Of a stretch of 64,000 bases of DNA, positions 33,753 through 43,269 are shown piece after piece. Position 1 is the first letter of the stretch. Each line of letters begins with the position of its first letter. This DNA is from Candidatus Rokuibacteriota bacterium (GTDB lineage: Bacteria; Methylomirabilota; Methylomirabilia; Rokubacteriales; CSP1-6), in the NCBI GenBank assembly GCA_016866775.1, contig VGLJ01000021.1, forward strand, positions 1 through 64,000, given 5' to 3'. A program made the translations under genes and the position numbers. Below the pieces are notes generated by a model. The model saw only the letters and a program-made list of their open reading frames with translations, was not told where the DNA came from and did no database searches.

Positions 33753-35036
33753 ATGGAACGACGGTTCGACCTTGTCGTCGTCGGAACCGGTGTGACATCG
33801 GCCGTCGCGTCGCGGTGCCGCGAGGCCGGCTGGACGGTCGCCGTCGTGGACTCGCGGTCCTTCGGCGGCACGTGCGCGCTTCGGGGCTGCGTGCCGAAGA
33901 AGATCCTCGTGGGCGCCGCCGAAGCGGTCGCCGCCGCGCGCGACATGGCGGACAAGGGCGTGCCCGCGGCGACGCTGACGCTCGACCGGCTGCCGCTGAT
34001 GCGCTTCAAGCGCTCGCTGGTGGACCCCACGCCGACGCGTACCGAGGAGTCGTGGGCGAAGATGGGCATCGAGCAGTTTCACGGCCGCGCCCGCTTCGTC
34101 GGTCCGACGACCGTCGCGGTCGGCGACGATCGGCTCACGGGCCGGCGCGTGCTCATCGCGGCGGGCGCGATGCCCGCGCCGCTGCGCTTTCCCGGCGCCG
34201 ATCGTCTCGCCACGAGCGAAGACTTCCTGAATCTCGACCTGGTGCCACGCCGCATCGTCTTCGTCGGGGGCGGCTACATCGCGTTCGAGTTCGCGCACGT
34301 GGCCGCACGCGCGCGAGCGGAGGTGACGATCGTGCATCGCGGCGCGCGTCCGCTCGGCGGCTTCGATCCCGATCTGGTCGATCTCCTCGTCCGGCGCACG
34401 CGCGAGGTGGGGATTCGCGTCGAGCGCGACGCCGAGCGACGCTTCGAAGCGGACCTGGCCGTGCACGCCGCGGGCCGCGTCCCGGAGATCGACGACCTCG
34501 ACCTCGCGGCCGCCGGCGTCACGCGCGAGAAGAGCGGCGTGACGGTGAACGACCATCTCCAGAGCGTGTCGAACCCCGCCGTCTACGCGGGCGGCGACGC
34601 CGCGGCGAAGGGGCCGAAGCTCACGCCGAAGGCCGATCACGACGCGCTCGTGCTCACGACCAACCTTCTCGACGGGAACAAGCGGACGGTGAATTACGAC
34701 GGCTTTGCGTCCGCCGCGTTCTCGATTCCTCCGATCGCGTCGGTGGGCCTCCTCGAGGCGGACGCGCGCAAGGCGGGATTGAAGTTTCGCACGAACGGGC
34801 AGGAGACGTCGGGATGGTTCCACACCCGTCGGGTGGAGGAGACCGCGTCAGGCTTCAAGGTGCTGATCGAGGAGGGAACGGGCCGCGTGCTCGGCGCGCA
34901 CCTGCTGGGTCCGAACGCGGCGGAGGTGATCAACCTCTTCGCGATCGCCGTCCGCTTGCGGCTTCGCGCGGACGACTTGAAGGAGGTCCTCTTCGCCTAT
35001 CCGAGCCTCGGCTCCGACATCCGCTTCATGTTGTAG
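33753..35036 (+). CDS. Disulfide-reductase-like flavoprotein
   Basis: 427 residues. FAD motif VVVGTGVTSAVASRC, redox-active pair C41-x4-C46 (GTCALRGCVPKK), NAD(P) motif VFVGGGYIAFEFAH and FAD motif VYAGGDAA. The C-terminal His-Glu pair of glutathione and mercuric reductases (HPT..E) is replaced: the end reads FAYPSLGSDIRFML. It is therefore an atypical member, perhaps acting on another disulfide or quinone. Divergent from egtB with 38 bases between. Confidence 0.8.
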   Translation: MERRFDLVVVGTGVTSAVASRCREAGWTVAVVDSRSFGGTCALRGCVPKKILVGAAEAVAAARDMADKGVPAATLTLDRLPLMRFKRSLVDPTPTRTEESWAKMGIEQFHGRARFVGPTTVAVGDDRLTGRRVLIAAGAMPAPLRFPGADRLATSEDFLNLDLVPRRIVFVGGGYIAFEFAHVAARARAEVTIVHRGARPLGGFDPDLVDLLVRRTREVGIRVERDAERRFEADLAVHAAGRVPEIDDLDLAAAGVTREKSGVTVNDHLQSVSNPAVYAGGDAAAKGPKLTPKADHDALVLTTNLLDGNKRTVNYDGFASAAFSIPPIASVGLLEADARKAGLKFRTNGQETSGWFHTRRVEETASGFKVLIEEGTGRVLGAHLLGPNAAEVINLFAIAVRLRLRADDLKEVLFAYPSLGSDIRFML

Positions 35037-35070
35037 AGTACCCGCGCAGCTCAGCAGGGAGGAGAACGTC

Positions 35071-36243
35071 ATGAGGCGAGCAGCCGTCGCGCTGTCCCTG
35101 GTCGTCATGGTCGGACTCGCGCTGATCATCCCCGGCGCGTTCGCGCAGCAGGACCCGATCAAGATCGGCGTCATCCAGCCGCTCTCCGGCTCCGTCGCGG
35201 CGTCGGGCAACTACATCCGGATGGGCGCGGAGATCGCGCGCGACTGGATCAACGGCCGCGGTGGCGTGCTCGGCCGGCAGGTCCAGCTGCTCATCGAGGA
35301 CAACAAGTCCGATCCGAAGGAAGCGGCGACGGCCGCCGAGAAGCTGATCGTCAAGGACAAGGTGCCCGTCATCGTCGGCGCGTGGGGCAGCTCGATGACG
35401 CTGGCCGCGATGCCGAAGCTCGAGGAGTACGGCGTGCCGATGGTCGTCGAGACCTCGAGCGCCGCGTCGATCACGAAGCGCGGCAACCCGTGGGTCTTCC
35501 GCATCAGCCCGCCGAGCGAGATGGAAGCGCTCGGGCTCGAGCGGTACCTCAAGGACCTCGGCGTGAAGAAGGCCGACTTCCTCGCCGTGAACACCGACTG
35601 GGGCCGCGGCGCCGTCGGCGCGTTCGGCGACATCCTGAAGAAGTCCGGCGCGAACGTGGGGCTCGCGGAGTTCATGGAGCAGGCCGCGACCGACATGAAC
35701 GCGCAGATCACGAAGGTGAAGGCGGGCAACGCCGACACGCTCTTCATCACCACGGCCGTCGAGCAGATCACGCTCGTGCTGCGTCAGGCGCAGGAGCAGC
35801 GCCTCACGCGCAAGATCGTGACGACGGGCGGCAGCTCGGCGCCGAGCCAGCTCATCAAGCAGGCGGGCCCGGCCGCCGAGGGCACGTATCACATCCTCTT
35901 CTTCCTGCCGTGGTTTCCCGAGGCGATGCCGGACGGCAAGCTCGCGAAGGCGTTCGTCGACGAGTGGAACAAGCGCGGCCATCCGTTCGACGGCCTGACC
36001 GAAGGCTTCCGCGGCCACGACGGCGTGCTCACGGCCGTCGAGGCGCTGAAGACCGCCGGCAAGCCGGACCCGAAGGCCGTGCGCGACGCGCTGTGGAAGG
36101 TTCAGCTCATGGGCCTCAACGGCCCGATCAAGTTCGAGAAGGACGGGCCCGCGGGCAAGGAGAGCGGGCAGAGCAAGCCGAGCATCTTCCTCGTCCAGAT
36201 CAAGGACGGGAAGATCGCGCTGCCGGCGTTCGCGAAGAAGTAG
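35071..36243 (+). CDS. livK: Branched-chain amino acid-type ABC binding protein
   Basis: 390 residues with a signal peptide ending IPGAFAQQ. Type I periplasmic fold: PIKIGVIQPLSGSVAASGNY, GGVLGRQVQLLIEDNKSDP, TSSAASITKRGNPWVFR. GGAGGA-type Shine-Dalgarno sequence (AGGGAGGAG) lies upstream. The ligand may be an amino acid, an aromatic acid or amide; this family is broad. Confidence 0.87.
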   Translation: MRRAAVALSLVVMVGLALIIPGAFAQQDPIKIGVIQPLSGSVAASGNYIRMGAEIARDWINGRGGVLGRQVQLLIEDNKSDPKEAATAAEKLIVKDKVPVIVGAWGSSMTLAAMPKLEEYGVPMVVETSSAASITKRGNPWVFRISPPSEMEALGLERYLKDLGVKKADFLAVNTDWGRGAVGAFGDILKKSGANVGLAEFMEQAATDMNAQITKVKAGNADTLFITTAVEQITLVLRQAQEQRLTRKIVTTGGSSAPSQLIKQAGPAAEGTYHILFFLPWFPEAMPDGKLAKAFVDEWNKRGHPFDGLTEGFRGHDGVLTAVEALKTAGKPDPKAVRDALWKVQLMGLNGPIKFEKDGPAGKESGQSKPSIFLVQIKDGKIALPAFAKK

Positions 36244-36249
36244 AGCGCT

Positions 36250-37122
36250 CTGGACCAGCTGCTCCAGCACCTGCTGAACGGGCTCTTGCTGGGGGCGACG
36301 TACAGCCTGCTCGGCATCGGGCTGACGCTCGTGTTCGGGCTGATGAACGTCGTGAACTTCGCGCACGGCGAGTTCTACACGCTGGGCGCGTACGCGACGT
36401 TCGCGGCGCTGGTCCTCGGCTCCGTCAACTTCTTCCTCGCCATTCCGATCGCGATCGTGGTGGGCGCCGCCGCCGGCGCCCTCTGCGATCGCGTGCTCCT
36501 CCGGCCGCTCCGCGGCGCCTCGATCGACACCGTCATGCTCGTGATGATCGGCGTGTGGATCGCGATGCAGAACGCCGAGCTGCTCGGGTGGGGCGGCGTC
36601 GCGAAGAACATTCCGACGCCGCTGCCGACGCAGCCGCTGACCGCCGGTCCCGTCTCCGTCGCGCCGCTGCGGCTCTTCGTCTTCGTCGTCTCGGGCCTCC
36701 TGATCCTCGGCGCGCACCTCGTGCTCGCGAAGACGAAGCTCGGGCGCGCGATGCGCGCGACGTTCCAGGACCGGGAGACCGCGGCGCTGATGGGCGTCAG
36801 CATCGATCGGATCCACACGATCACGTTCGCGTTCGGCGCCGGGCTCGCGGCGGCGGCCGGCGCGCTGCTCGGCCCGGTGTTCCTCCTGTATCCGTCGATG
36901 GGCGACCTCGCGTCGCTCAAGGCCTTCTCCGTCGTGATCCTCGGCGGCCTCGGCAACTTCGCGGGCGCCGCGCTGGGCGGCCTCGTGCTCGGTATCGCCG
37001 AGGAGCTGGGCGCGGGCTACATCTCCTCCGGCTATCGCGACGCGGTCGGCTTCATCATCATCGTGGTCGTGCTGCTCCTGCGTCCGGCCGGGCTGTTCGC
37101 GCGGGCCGAGCGCGTGGGGTAA
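36250..37122 (+). CDS. livH: Branched-chain-type ABC permease LivH, probable CTG start
   Basis: 290 residues if begun at CTG 36250; the first conventional start is TTG 36286. The upstream part, LDQLLQHLLNGLLLGATYSL, is exactly what LivH N-termini look like (usually MDQ...), which supports CTG. Core motif GIGLTLVFGLMNVVNFAHGE and six or more further helices follow. Six bases after livK; three bases before livM. Confidence 0.85.
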   Translation: MDQLLQHLLNGLLLGATYSLLGIGLTLVFGLMNVVNFAHGEFYTLGAYATFAALVLGSVNFFLAIPIAIVVGAAAGALCDRVLLRPLRGASIDTVMLVMIGVWIAMQNAELLGWGGVAKNIPTPLPTQPLTAGPVSVAPLRLFVFVVSGLLILGAHLVLAKTKLGRAMRATFQDRETAALMGVSIDRIHTITFAFGAGLAAAAGALLGPVFLLYPSMGDLASLKAFSVVILGGLGNFAGAALGGLVLGIAEELGAGYISSGYRDAVGFIIIVVVLLLRPAGLFARAERVG

Positions 37123-37125
37123 CCC

Positions 37126-38073
37126 GTGCGCCGCTCGGGCTCGAGGATCGTCGTCGCCGCGTCGCTGGTGGCCGCTGCCACCGCGCCCGCCTGGGTCTGG
37201 AACCCGTACCACCTCCACACGCTGATCATGGCGGGCATCTTCGCGGTGCTCGCGCTCAGCTTGAATCTGCTGCTCGGCTACACGGGACAGCTCTCGCTCG
37301 GGCACGCGGCATTCTTCGGCATCGGCGCGTACGCGTCCGGGCTCCTGACGGTGAAGCTCGAGTGGTCGCCGTGGATCGGACTCGTCGTCGCCATCGCGCT
37401 GCCCGCGCTCGCGGGCTGGGTGATCGGCCGGCTCGCGCTGAAGATCCGCGGCGCGTACTTCGTGCTCCTGACGATCAGCTTTGCCGGCGTGGTGTCGCTG
37501 GTGAGCGTGAACTGGATGGAGCTGACCAATGGCCCGCTCGGACTGCCCGGCGTGCCGCCGCTCGAGCTCGCGCTGCCCTGGCTGGGGGAGGTGTCGCTCC
37601 GCACGAAAAGCGCCTACTACTACGTCGTGGTCGCCGCGGTCGCGCTCTGCTATCTCGTGTGCCTCGGCCTCGTGCGCTCGCGCGTGGGCCGCGCGCTCGT
37701 CGCGCTGCGCGAGAACGAGACGCTGGCGGAGTCCGTCGGGATCAACGTCACGCACTACCTCGTGCTGGCGACGGTGGTCAGCGCGGCGATGGCGGGCCTC
37801 GGCGGCGGGCTCTACGCGCACTACACGCGCTTCGTGAGCCCCGAGGTGTTCCTCTTCACGTACACCGTGACGATGGTCATCATGGTCGTCGCCGGCGGCA
37901 AGGGGACGCTGGCCGGGCCCGTCCTCGGCGCCGTGCTCTTCACCGCGCTGCCGGAAGTCCTGCGCGCGGCCACGTCGTGGCAATGGCAGATGCTGCTGTA
38001 CGGCGTGCTGCTCGTGATCGTGCTCTTCTTCCTGCCGCAGGGCATCGTTCCCGCGGTGCAGCGCCGGCGATGA
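37126..38073 (+). CDS. livM: Branched-chain-type ABC permease LivM
   Basis: 315 residues from GTG 37126. LNLLLGYTGQLSLGHAAFFG and the EAA-like segment GRALVALRENETLAESVGIN are LivM signatures. ATGA overlap with livG. Confidence 0.9.
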   Translation: MRRSGSRIVVAASLVAAATAPAWVWNPYHLHTLIMAGIFAVLALSLNLLLGYTGQLSLGHAAFFGIGAYASGLLTVKLEWSPWIGLVVAIALPALAGWVIGRLALKIRGAYFVLLTISFAGVVSLVSVNWMELTNGPLGLPGVPPLELALPWLGEVSLRTKSAYYYVVVAAVALCYLVCLGLVRSRVGRALVALRENETLAESVGINVTHYLVLATVVSAAMAGLGGGLYAHYTRFVSPEVFLFTYTVTMVIMVVAGGKGTLAGPVLGAVLFTALPEVLRAATSWQWQMLLYGVLLVIVLFFLPQGIVPAVQRRR

Positions 38074-38843
38074 TCCTCGAGGTCCGCGATCTCGCGGTGC
38101 GCTTCGGCGGTGTCACCGCGGTCGGCGGCGTCAGCTTCGGCGTCGCCGCCGGCACGGTCACGAGCCTTATCGGGCCCAACGGAGCCGGCAAGACGACGGC
38201 CTTCAACGTCATCACGGGATTCCAGCGGCCGACCGCCGGCGGCGTGATGCACGACGGCACGACGATCACCGGATGGCGGCCGCATCGCATCGCCGCGCGC
38301 GGCCTCGTGCGCACGTTCCAGAAGACGAGCCTCTTCCCAGGGCTGTCCGTGCACGAGAACGTGCTCACCGGCCTGCATCTGCGCGGGCGCGTCGGGTTCG
38401 TCGCCGCGCTGCTCCGTCGCGGACGCGTGGGTGCCGAGGAGCGCGCGCTCGACGACGAGGCCGAGCGCGTCATCGGCTTCGTCGGCCTCGGCGCCCGGCG
38501 CGAGACACTCGCGAGCGCGCTGCCGTACGGTGAGCAGCGGCTGCTCGAGCTGGCCGTCGCGCTGGCGGCGCGGCCGCGCCTCCTGCTGCTCGACGAGCCG
38601 GGCTCCGGGATGACGATCTCGGAGAAGTCGGCGCTGGCGGCGCTGATCCAGCGAGTTCGCGACGACGGCATCACGGTGTTCCTCGTCGAGCACGACATGC
38701 GGCTGGTGATGGGCATCTCGGATCGCGTGCTCGTCCTGAACTACGGCCGGCTCATCGCCGACGGCAGCGTCACCGAGGTCCAGCGCGATCCCGAGGTCAT
38801 TCGTGCGTACCTCGGGACGGGCGCGACACGAGAGCGAGCGTAG
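38070..38843 (+). CDS. livG: Branched-chain-type ABC ATPase LivG
   Basis: 257 residues. Walker A GPNGAGKTT, FNVITGFQRPTAG, Q-loop VRTFQKTSLFPGLSVHENVL, Walker B LLLLDEPGSGM, switch EHDMRLVMGI. The signature is LPYGEQRLLELAVAL, as usual for LivG. In intact operons livF follows directly; here a WD40-caspase gene is inserted between. Confidence 0.9.
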   Translation: MILEVRDLAVRFGGVTAVGGVSFGVAAGTVTSLIGPNGAGKTTAFNVITGFQRPTAGGVMHDGTTITGWRPHRIAARGLVRTFQKTSLFPGLSVHENVLTGLHLRGRVGFVAALLRRGRVGAEERALDDEAERVIGFVGLGARRETLASALPYGEQRLLELAVALAARPRLLLLDEPGSGMTISEKSALAALIQRVRDDGITVFLVEHDMRLVMGISDRVLVLNYGRLIADGSVTEVQRDPEVIRAYLGTGATRERA

Positions 38844-38898
38844 TCGCCGCGCGATGCGGCGGCGCGCGTGGTAGGGTCCACGCCGGGAAGGGACGAGC

Positions 38899-40638
38899 AT
38901 GAGCGGGACTCGACGTTCAGCACTCGGCGTCCTGGCTGCGTTGTCGTTCCTCGGGGTTCTCAGCATCGCCCTCAGATCGACCGCACAGAGCGCGTCCGAG
39001 TCCGCGTCTTTGCTGCCGGAGATCATTCCCCAGACCGGACACTCCGCGAAGATCCTGGCCCTCACCTCGAGCCCCGACGGGCGCTGGCTCGCGTCTGGAA
39101 GCTGGGATTCCACAGTCAAGGTCTGGGAAGTGGCGACGGGCCGAGAGCTCCGTACCCTCAGGGGTCACGGAGGCCCTGTGCTGGCGGTCGCGGTCAGCGC
39201 CGACGGCCGCTGGCTGGCGTCCGGCAGCCACGACAGGATCGTCAAGGTCTGGGAAGTGGAGACCGGCCGCGACGTGCGCACCCTGAGCGGTCACACCAAC
39301 CAGGTGTTGGCCGTCGCCATCAGCCCGGACGGACGATGGGTTGCCTCCGGCGGTTACGACAGAACCATGCGGCTGTGGGAGGTGGCGACCGGGCGTGAGG
39401 TGAGTACGTTGCCGGGGCACAACGCACCGGTGTGGACCGTCGCCTTCAGCCCCGACGGGCGCCGGCTGGCTTCGAGCGGGGGCGACAATGCCGTGAAGCT
39501 CTGGGAGATCGCGACGGGGCGCGAGCTCCACGCCCTGACCGGCGCGGCCAGGACAGTGGGCTTCAGTTCAGACGGGCGTTGGCTGGCGGCCGCGAGACTC
39601 AACGGCACACTGACCCGCTGGGAGACAGCCTCCGGTCAGGAATCGCACTCCTTCCGGTTCGCCGCGCGTCCCATCTCTCGACAAGATCCGGTCGCCTTCG
39701 GTCCAGACGGCAAGCGGCTCGCCTTCGGGCACGGGGTCGTCAAGGTCACGGTGTGGGACGTGGCGAACGGCCAAGAAGTTATCGCATTCAAGCCTCCCGG
39801 CGAAGTTGGAGCGCTCGCCCTCGGTCCGGATGGCGGCTGGCTCGTGTCTTCGGGGCATCGAGGGGATACCTCGGTCAGGCTTTGGGAGACATCGACAGGT
39901 CGGCCGCCCCGAACGCTGGGCGGCGACGCGACAGTCCCTGGTTTGCTCGCCCTCAGTCCCGACGGGCGGTGGCTGGCCACAGCGAGTGAGCACGACCCGG
40001 TCGTGGGTCCGCGCAAGGACTACACGGTGCGGCTCTGGGACGCAGCCACCGGCCAGCAGGTGGACACCCTCCGGGACCACCGCGGCCCGGTGTCGTCGAT
40101 CGCGTTCGCGCCCGATGGCGCGTTGGTTGGCGTCGGCAAGCGTGGACAGAACCATCAGTCTCTGGGAAGTGATCGATGCCTGCAACGCGGGCCAGGCCTG
40201 GAAGGCGAGGAGAAACGCCGCGGCCCGATGAACGCCAGGGGGCTGGCGCAGCTGGCCTACGAAAAGGGGATGTGCGTCATGGCGGCGGCTCAGGGATACC
40301 AGGCGGCCCTGGAGGCGACTCGACTGGGACACGGGCTCTTGACGTACGCGTTGGTGGAGGAAGGGCTGAAGACCCGGGCCGCAGACGTCGCGCCACAGGA
40401 TCACAGGGTGATGATGCGAGAATGGCTGGACTACGCCACCCGCCGGGTCCCGCAACTACAGTCGGAGATCATGAAGGAGGAGGCCGGACGAGGACGTGCG
40501 ATCGCCGTCGTGGACGGCGAAGAGTCGATCCAGGAGTGGGACAAGCGGAGCCTGCAACACCCGCGAGTCTTCTACCGGCGTGAGCCGGATGACCAGGAGC
40601 TGGTGATCGTCACGACGGGCTCGATGCGCCGGCGGTGA
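38899..40638 (+). pseudogene. WD40-caspase gene with compensating frameshifts
   Basis: The frame stays open for 579 residues, but part of it is scrambled. After a signal peptide come nine WD40 blades (PDGRWLASGS / KVWEVATGRE pattern). Blade 9 ends in frame at FAPDGA; its continuation WLASASVDRTISLWEV runs in the +1 frame from ~40121 and goes straight into IDACNAGQAWKA, the caspase catalytic-Cys motif (codon 40181). A second indel near 40207 returns to the first frame for EEKRRGPMNARGLAQLAYEK and the p10-like end LGHGLLTYALVEEGL. The annotated frame thus lacks the Cys motif, and the His half of the caspase p20 is missing altogether. A dead caspase or local sequence error. Confidence 0.75.
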
Positions 40639-40705
40639 AAGTGGCGGCCCTTCTCCAACCCTGGCCGCTCACGTAGTCCCTCGGCTGGGCGCCCCGGGCG
40701 GCCGG

Positions 40706-41410
<705 letters not shown>

Positions 41411-41411
41411 C

Positions 41412-42179
41412 GTGAGCACTCGTACATCGCGCCACAGCGTCAGCGTGCTCGTGTGCCTGATGGTCATCGCGATCGTCGCGCCCGCGTTGGCGGGGCGGCC
41501 GCTGGTCACCGAGGACACCGGCACGCTCGATCCCGGTCAGGTGGAGGCCGAGCTCGGATTCGAGTACGTCCGGGACCGCGAGGTGCGAACCTTCGGAGCC
41601 CCGGCAGGGCTCGCGTTGAACATCGGCCTGCTGCCGCGGCTCGAAGGGACCATCGGCACGACGATCGTCGTGCTCGATGCTCCGGGCGCTTCGTCGCAGG
41701 CCGGCATCGGCGACAGCGACGCGAAGCTGAAGTATCGCTTCGTCGACGAGACGCCGAACATTCCCGCCGTGATGGGCGCGATGGCGTTGCGCCTGCCGAC
41801 CGGCGACGAGAGCCGCGGCCTCGGCGAGCCCGGCGTCGACGTGCAGGCGCTGGCCGTCGCGAGCAAGACCTTCGGACCGGCGACGCTCACCGTGAACGCC
41901 GGTTACACGTTCGTGACGGCCGATCGCACCGCCGACGTCGTGAACGTCAACGCGTCCGTGGACGCGGCGATCACCGACACGTGGTCGGTGGTCGCCGAGA
42001 TCGTCAGCGAGCTGGCGACGCACCGGCGTGCCGACGACCGGGTGGTCGTGCGTGTCGGGACGACCTATGAAGTGGCGAAGAGCGTCACGCTGGATGCGGC
42101 CGCCGCCGTCGGCGTCACGCGCGCGAGTCCCGACCTCCTGCTGACCGTCGGCGTCACCGTGCTCTTGAGCGGGCGCTGA
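41412..42179 (+). CDS. Outer-membrane beta-barrel-like exported protein
   Basis: 255 residues from GTG 41412, with GGGAGG five bases upstream and one base after livF. Signal peptide ending PALAGRPLVTEDTGTLDPGQ. Alternating strands (VEAELGFEYVRD, AKLKYRFVDE, GAMALRLPTGDES, TLTVNAGYTFV) resemble the Phenol_MetA_deg / transporter barrel family. Possible outer-membrane channel; it may be co-transcribed with the liv genes. Confidence 0.6.
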   Translation: MSTRTSRHSVSVLVCLMVIAIVAPALAGRPLVTEDTGTLDPGQVEAELGFEYVRDREVRTFGAPAGLALNIGLLPRLEGTIGTTIVVLDAPGASSQAGIGDSDAKLKYRFVDETPNIPAVMGAMALRLPTGDESRGLGEPGVDVQALAVASKTFGPATLTVNAGYTFVTADRTADVVNVNASVDAAITDTWSVVAEIVSELATHRRADDRVVVRVGTTYEVAKSVTLDAAAAVGVTRASPDLLLTVGVTVLLSGR

Positions 42180-42180
42180 C

Positions 42181-43227
42181 ATGGTGATCGCCCCCGTCGT
42201 CGCGCTCGGCGCCGCGCTGCTCTTCGGGCTCAGTGCGCCCGCGGCAAAGCTGCTCGCCGGTGCGGTCGATCCCTGGCTCCTCGCCGGGCTGCTCTATCTC
42301 GGCTCCGGGGTCGGGCTCGCCTTCGTCCGGCTCGCACAGCGCACGCTCGGCTTCCGGCGCCGCGAAGCGCGGGTCACGCTCACCGAGCTTCCATGGCTAC
42401 TCGGCGCGATCGCGACGGGTGGCGTCATCGGGCCCGTCCTGCTGATGTTCGGACTCGCGCGGGGCCTCGCCTCCCAGGCGGCGCTGCTGCTGAACCTCGA
42501 AGGTGTGCTTACGGCCGTGATCGCGTGGGTCGTCTTTCGGGAACACTTCCACGCGCGGATCGTGGTCGGCATGTCGGCGATCACCTCCGGTGCCGTGGCC
42601 CTAGCGTGGAGCGGAACCGCGGGCGCCGCCATCGACGCGTCGGGCGTCCTCGTGGCGGCGGCGTGCCTGGCATGGGCGATCGACAACAACCTCACGCGCG
42701 TCGTCTCCGGAGCCGACCCTCTCGACATCGCCGCGTTCAAGGGGCTCGTGGCGGGCGCCGTGAACGTGCTGATCGCCCTCGCTCGGGGCGTCGCGTGGCC
42801 GCCGCTCGATGCGGTGCTCGGCGCCGCCGTCGTCGGTCTGCTCGGCTACGGGACGAGCCTCGTGCTGTTCGTCCTCGCGCTTCGACATTTGGGGACCGGT
42901 CGCACGGGCGCGTACTTTTCGACGGCGCCGTTCATCGGGGCGGTGGCCGCCGTCATCGCGCTGGGCGAGCCGCTGACGAGGCAGCTCGCCCTCGGCGCCG
43001 CACTGATGGCGCTCGGCGTCTGGCTCCATCTCACGGAGCATCACGAGCACGAGCACGCGCACGAGGCGCTCGAGCACGAGCATGCGCATCGGCACGACGA
43101 GCACCACCAGCACGGCCATGCGCCGGGCACGATCGTCACGGATCCGCACACGCATCGCCATGTCCACGCGCCGCTGCGCCATCGGCATCCGCACTATCCA
43201 GACCTGCATCACCGGCACGACCACTGA
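42181..43227 (+). CDS. DMT/EamA transporter with His-rich tail
   Basis: 348 residues, ten predicted helices in two EamA repeats (GLSAPAAKLLAGAV; PFIGAVAAVIALGEPL). The cytoplasmic or periplasmic C-terminal ~66 residues hold about 25 His, in two copies of L-x-H-x-H-x-H-x-x-D-x-H-H-x-H-x-H (residues 297-313 and 332-348). Such tails bind Ni, Zn or Co; metal export or metal-regulated transport is a reasonable guess. A 7-bp hairpin follows the stop. Confidence 0.8.
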   Translation: MVIAPVVALGAALLFGLSAPAAKLLAGAVDPWLLAGLLYLGSGVGLAFVRLAQRTLGFRRREARVTLTELPWLLGAIATGGVIGPVLLMFGLARGLASQAALLLNLEGVLTAVIAWVVFREHFHARIVVGMSAITSGAVALAWSGTAGAAIDASGVLVAAACLAWAIDNNLTRVVSGADPLDIAAFKGLVAGAVNVLIALARGVAWPPLDAVLGAAVVGLLGYGTSLVLFVLALRHLGTGRTGAYFSTAPFIGAVAAVIALGEPLTRQLALGAALMALGVWLHLTEHHEHEHAHEALEHEHAHRHDEHHQHGHAPGTIVTDPHTHRHVHAPLRHRHPHYPDLHHRHDH

Positions 43228-43269
43228 CCGCGGCCACCGCGGTACCACGCCGCGAGAACGAGGAGAGAC

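Noticed and set aside
35026-37983. A 985-codon minus-strand frame across livK-livM
   Set aside because: Antisense shadow: composition is Arg/His/Glu-rich without domains, and the plus strand carries clear liv genes.
43225-43243. ACCGCGG-CCA-CCGCGGT hairpin at the DMT stop
   Set aside because: Perfect 7-base arms but no U-run and common by chance at this G+C; not called as a terminator.
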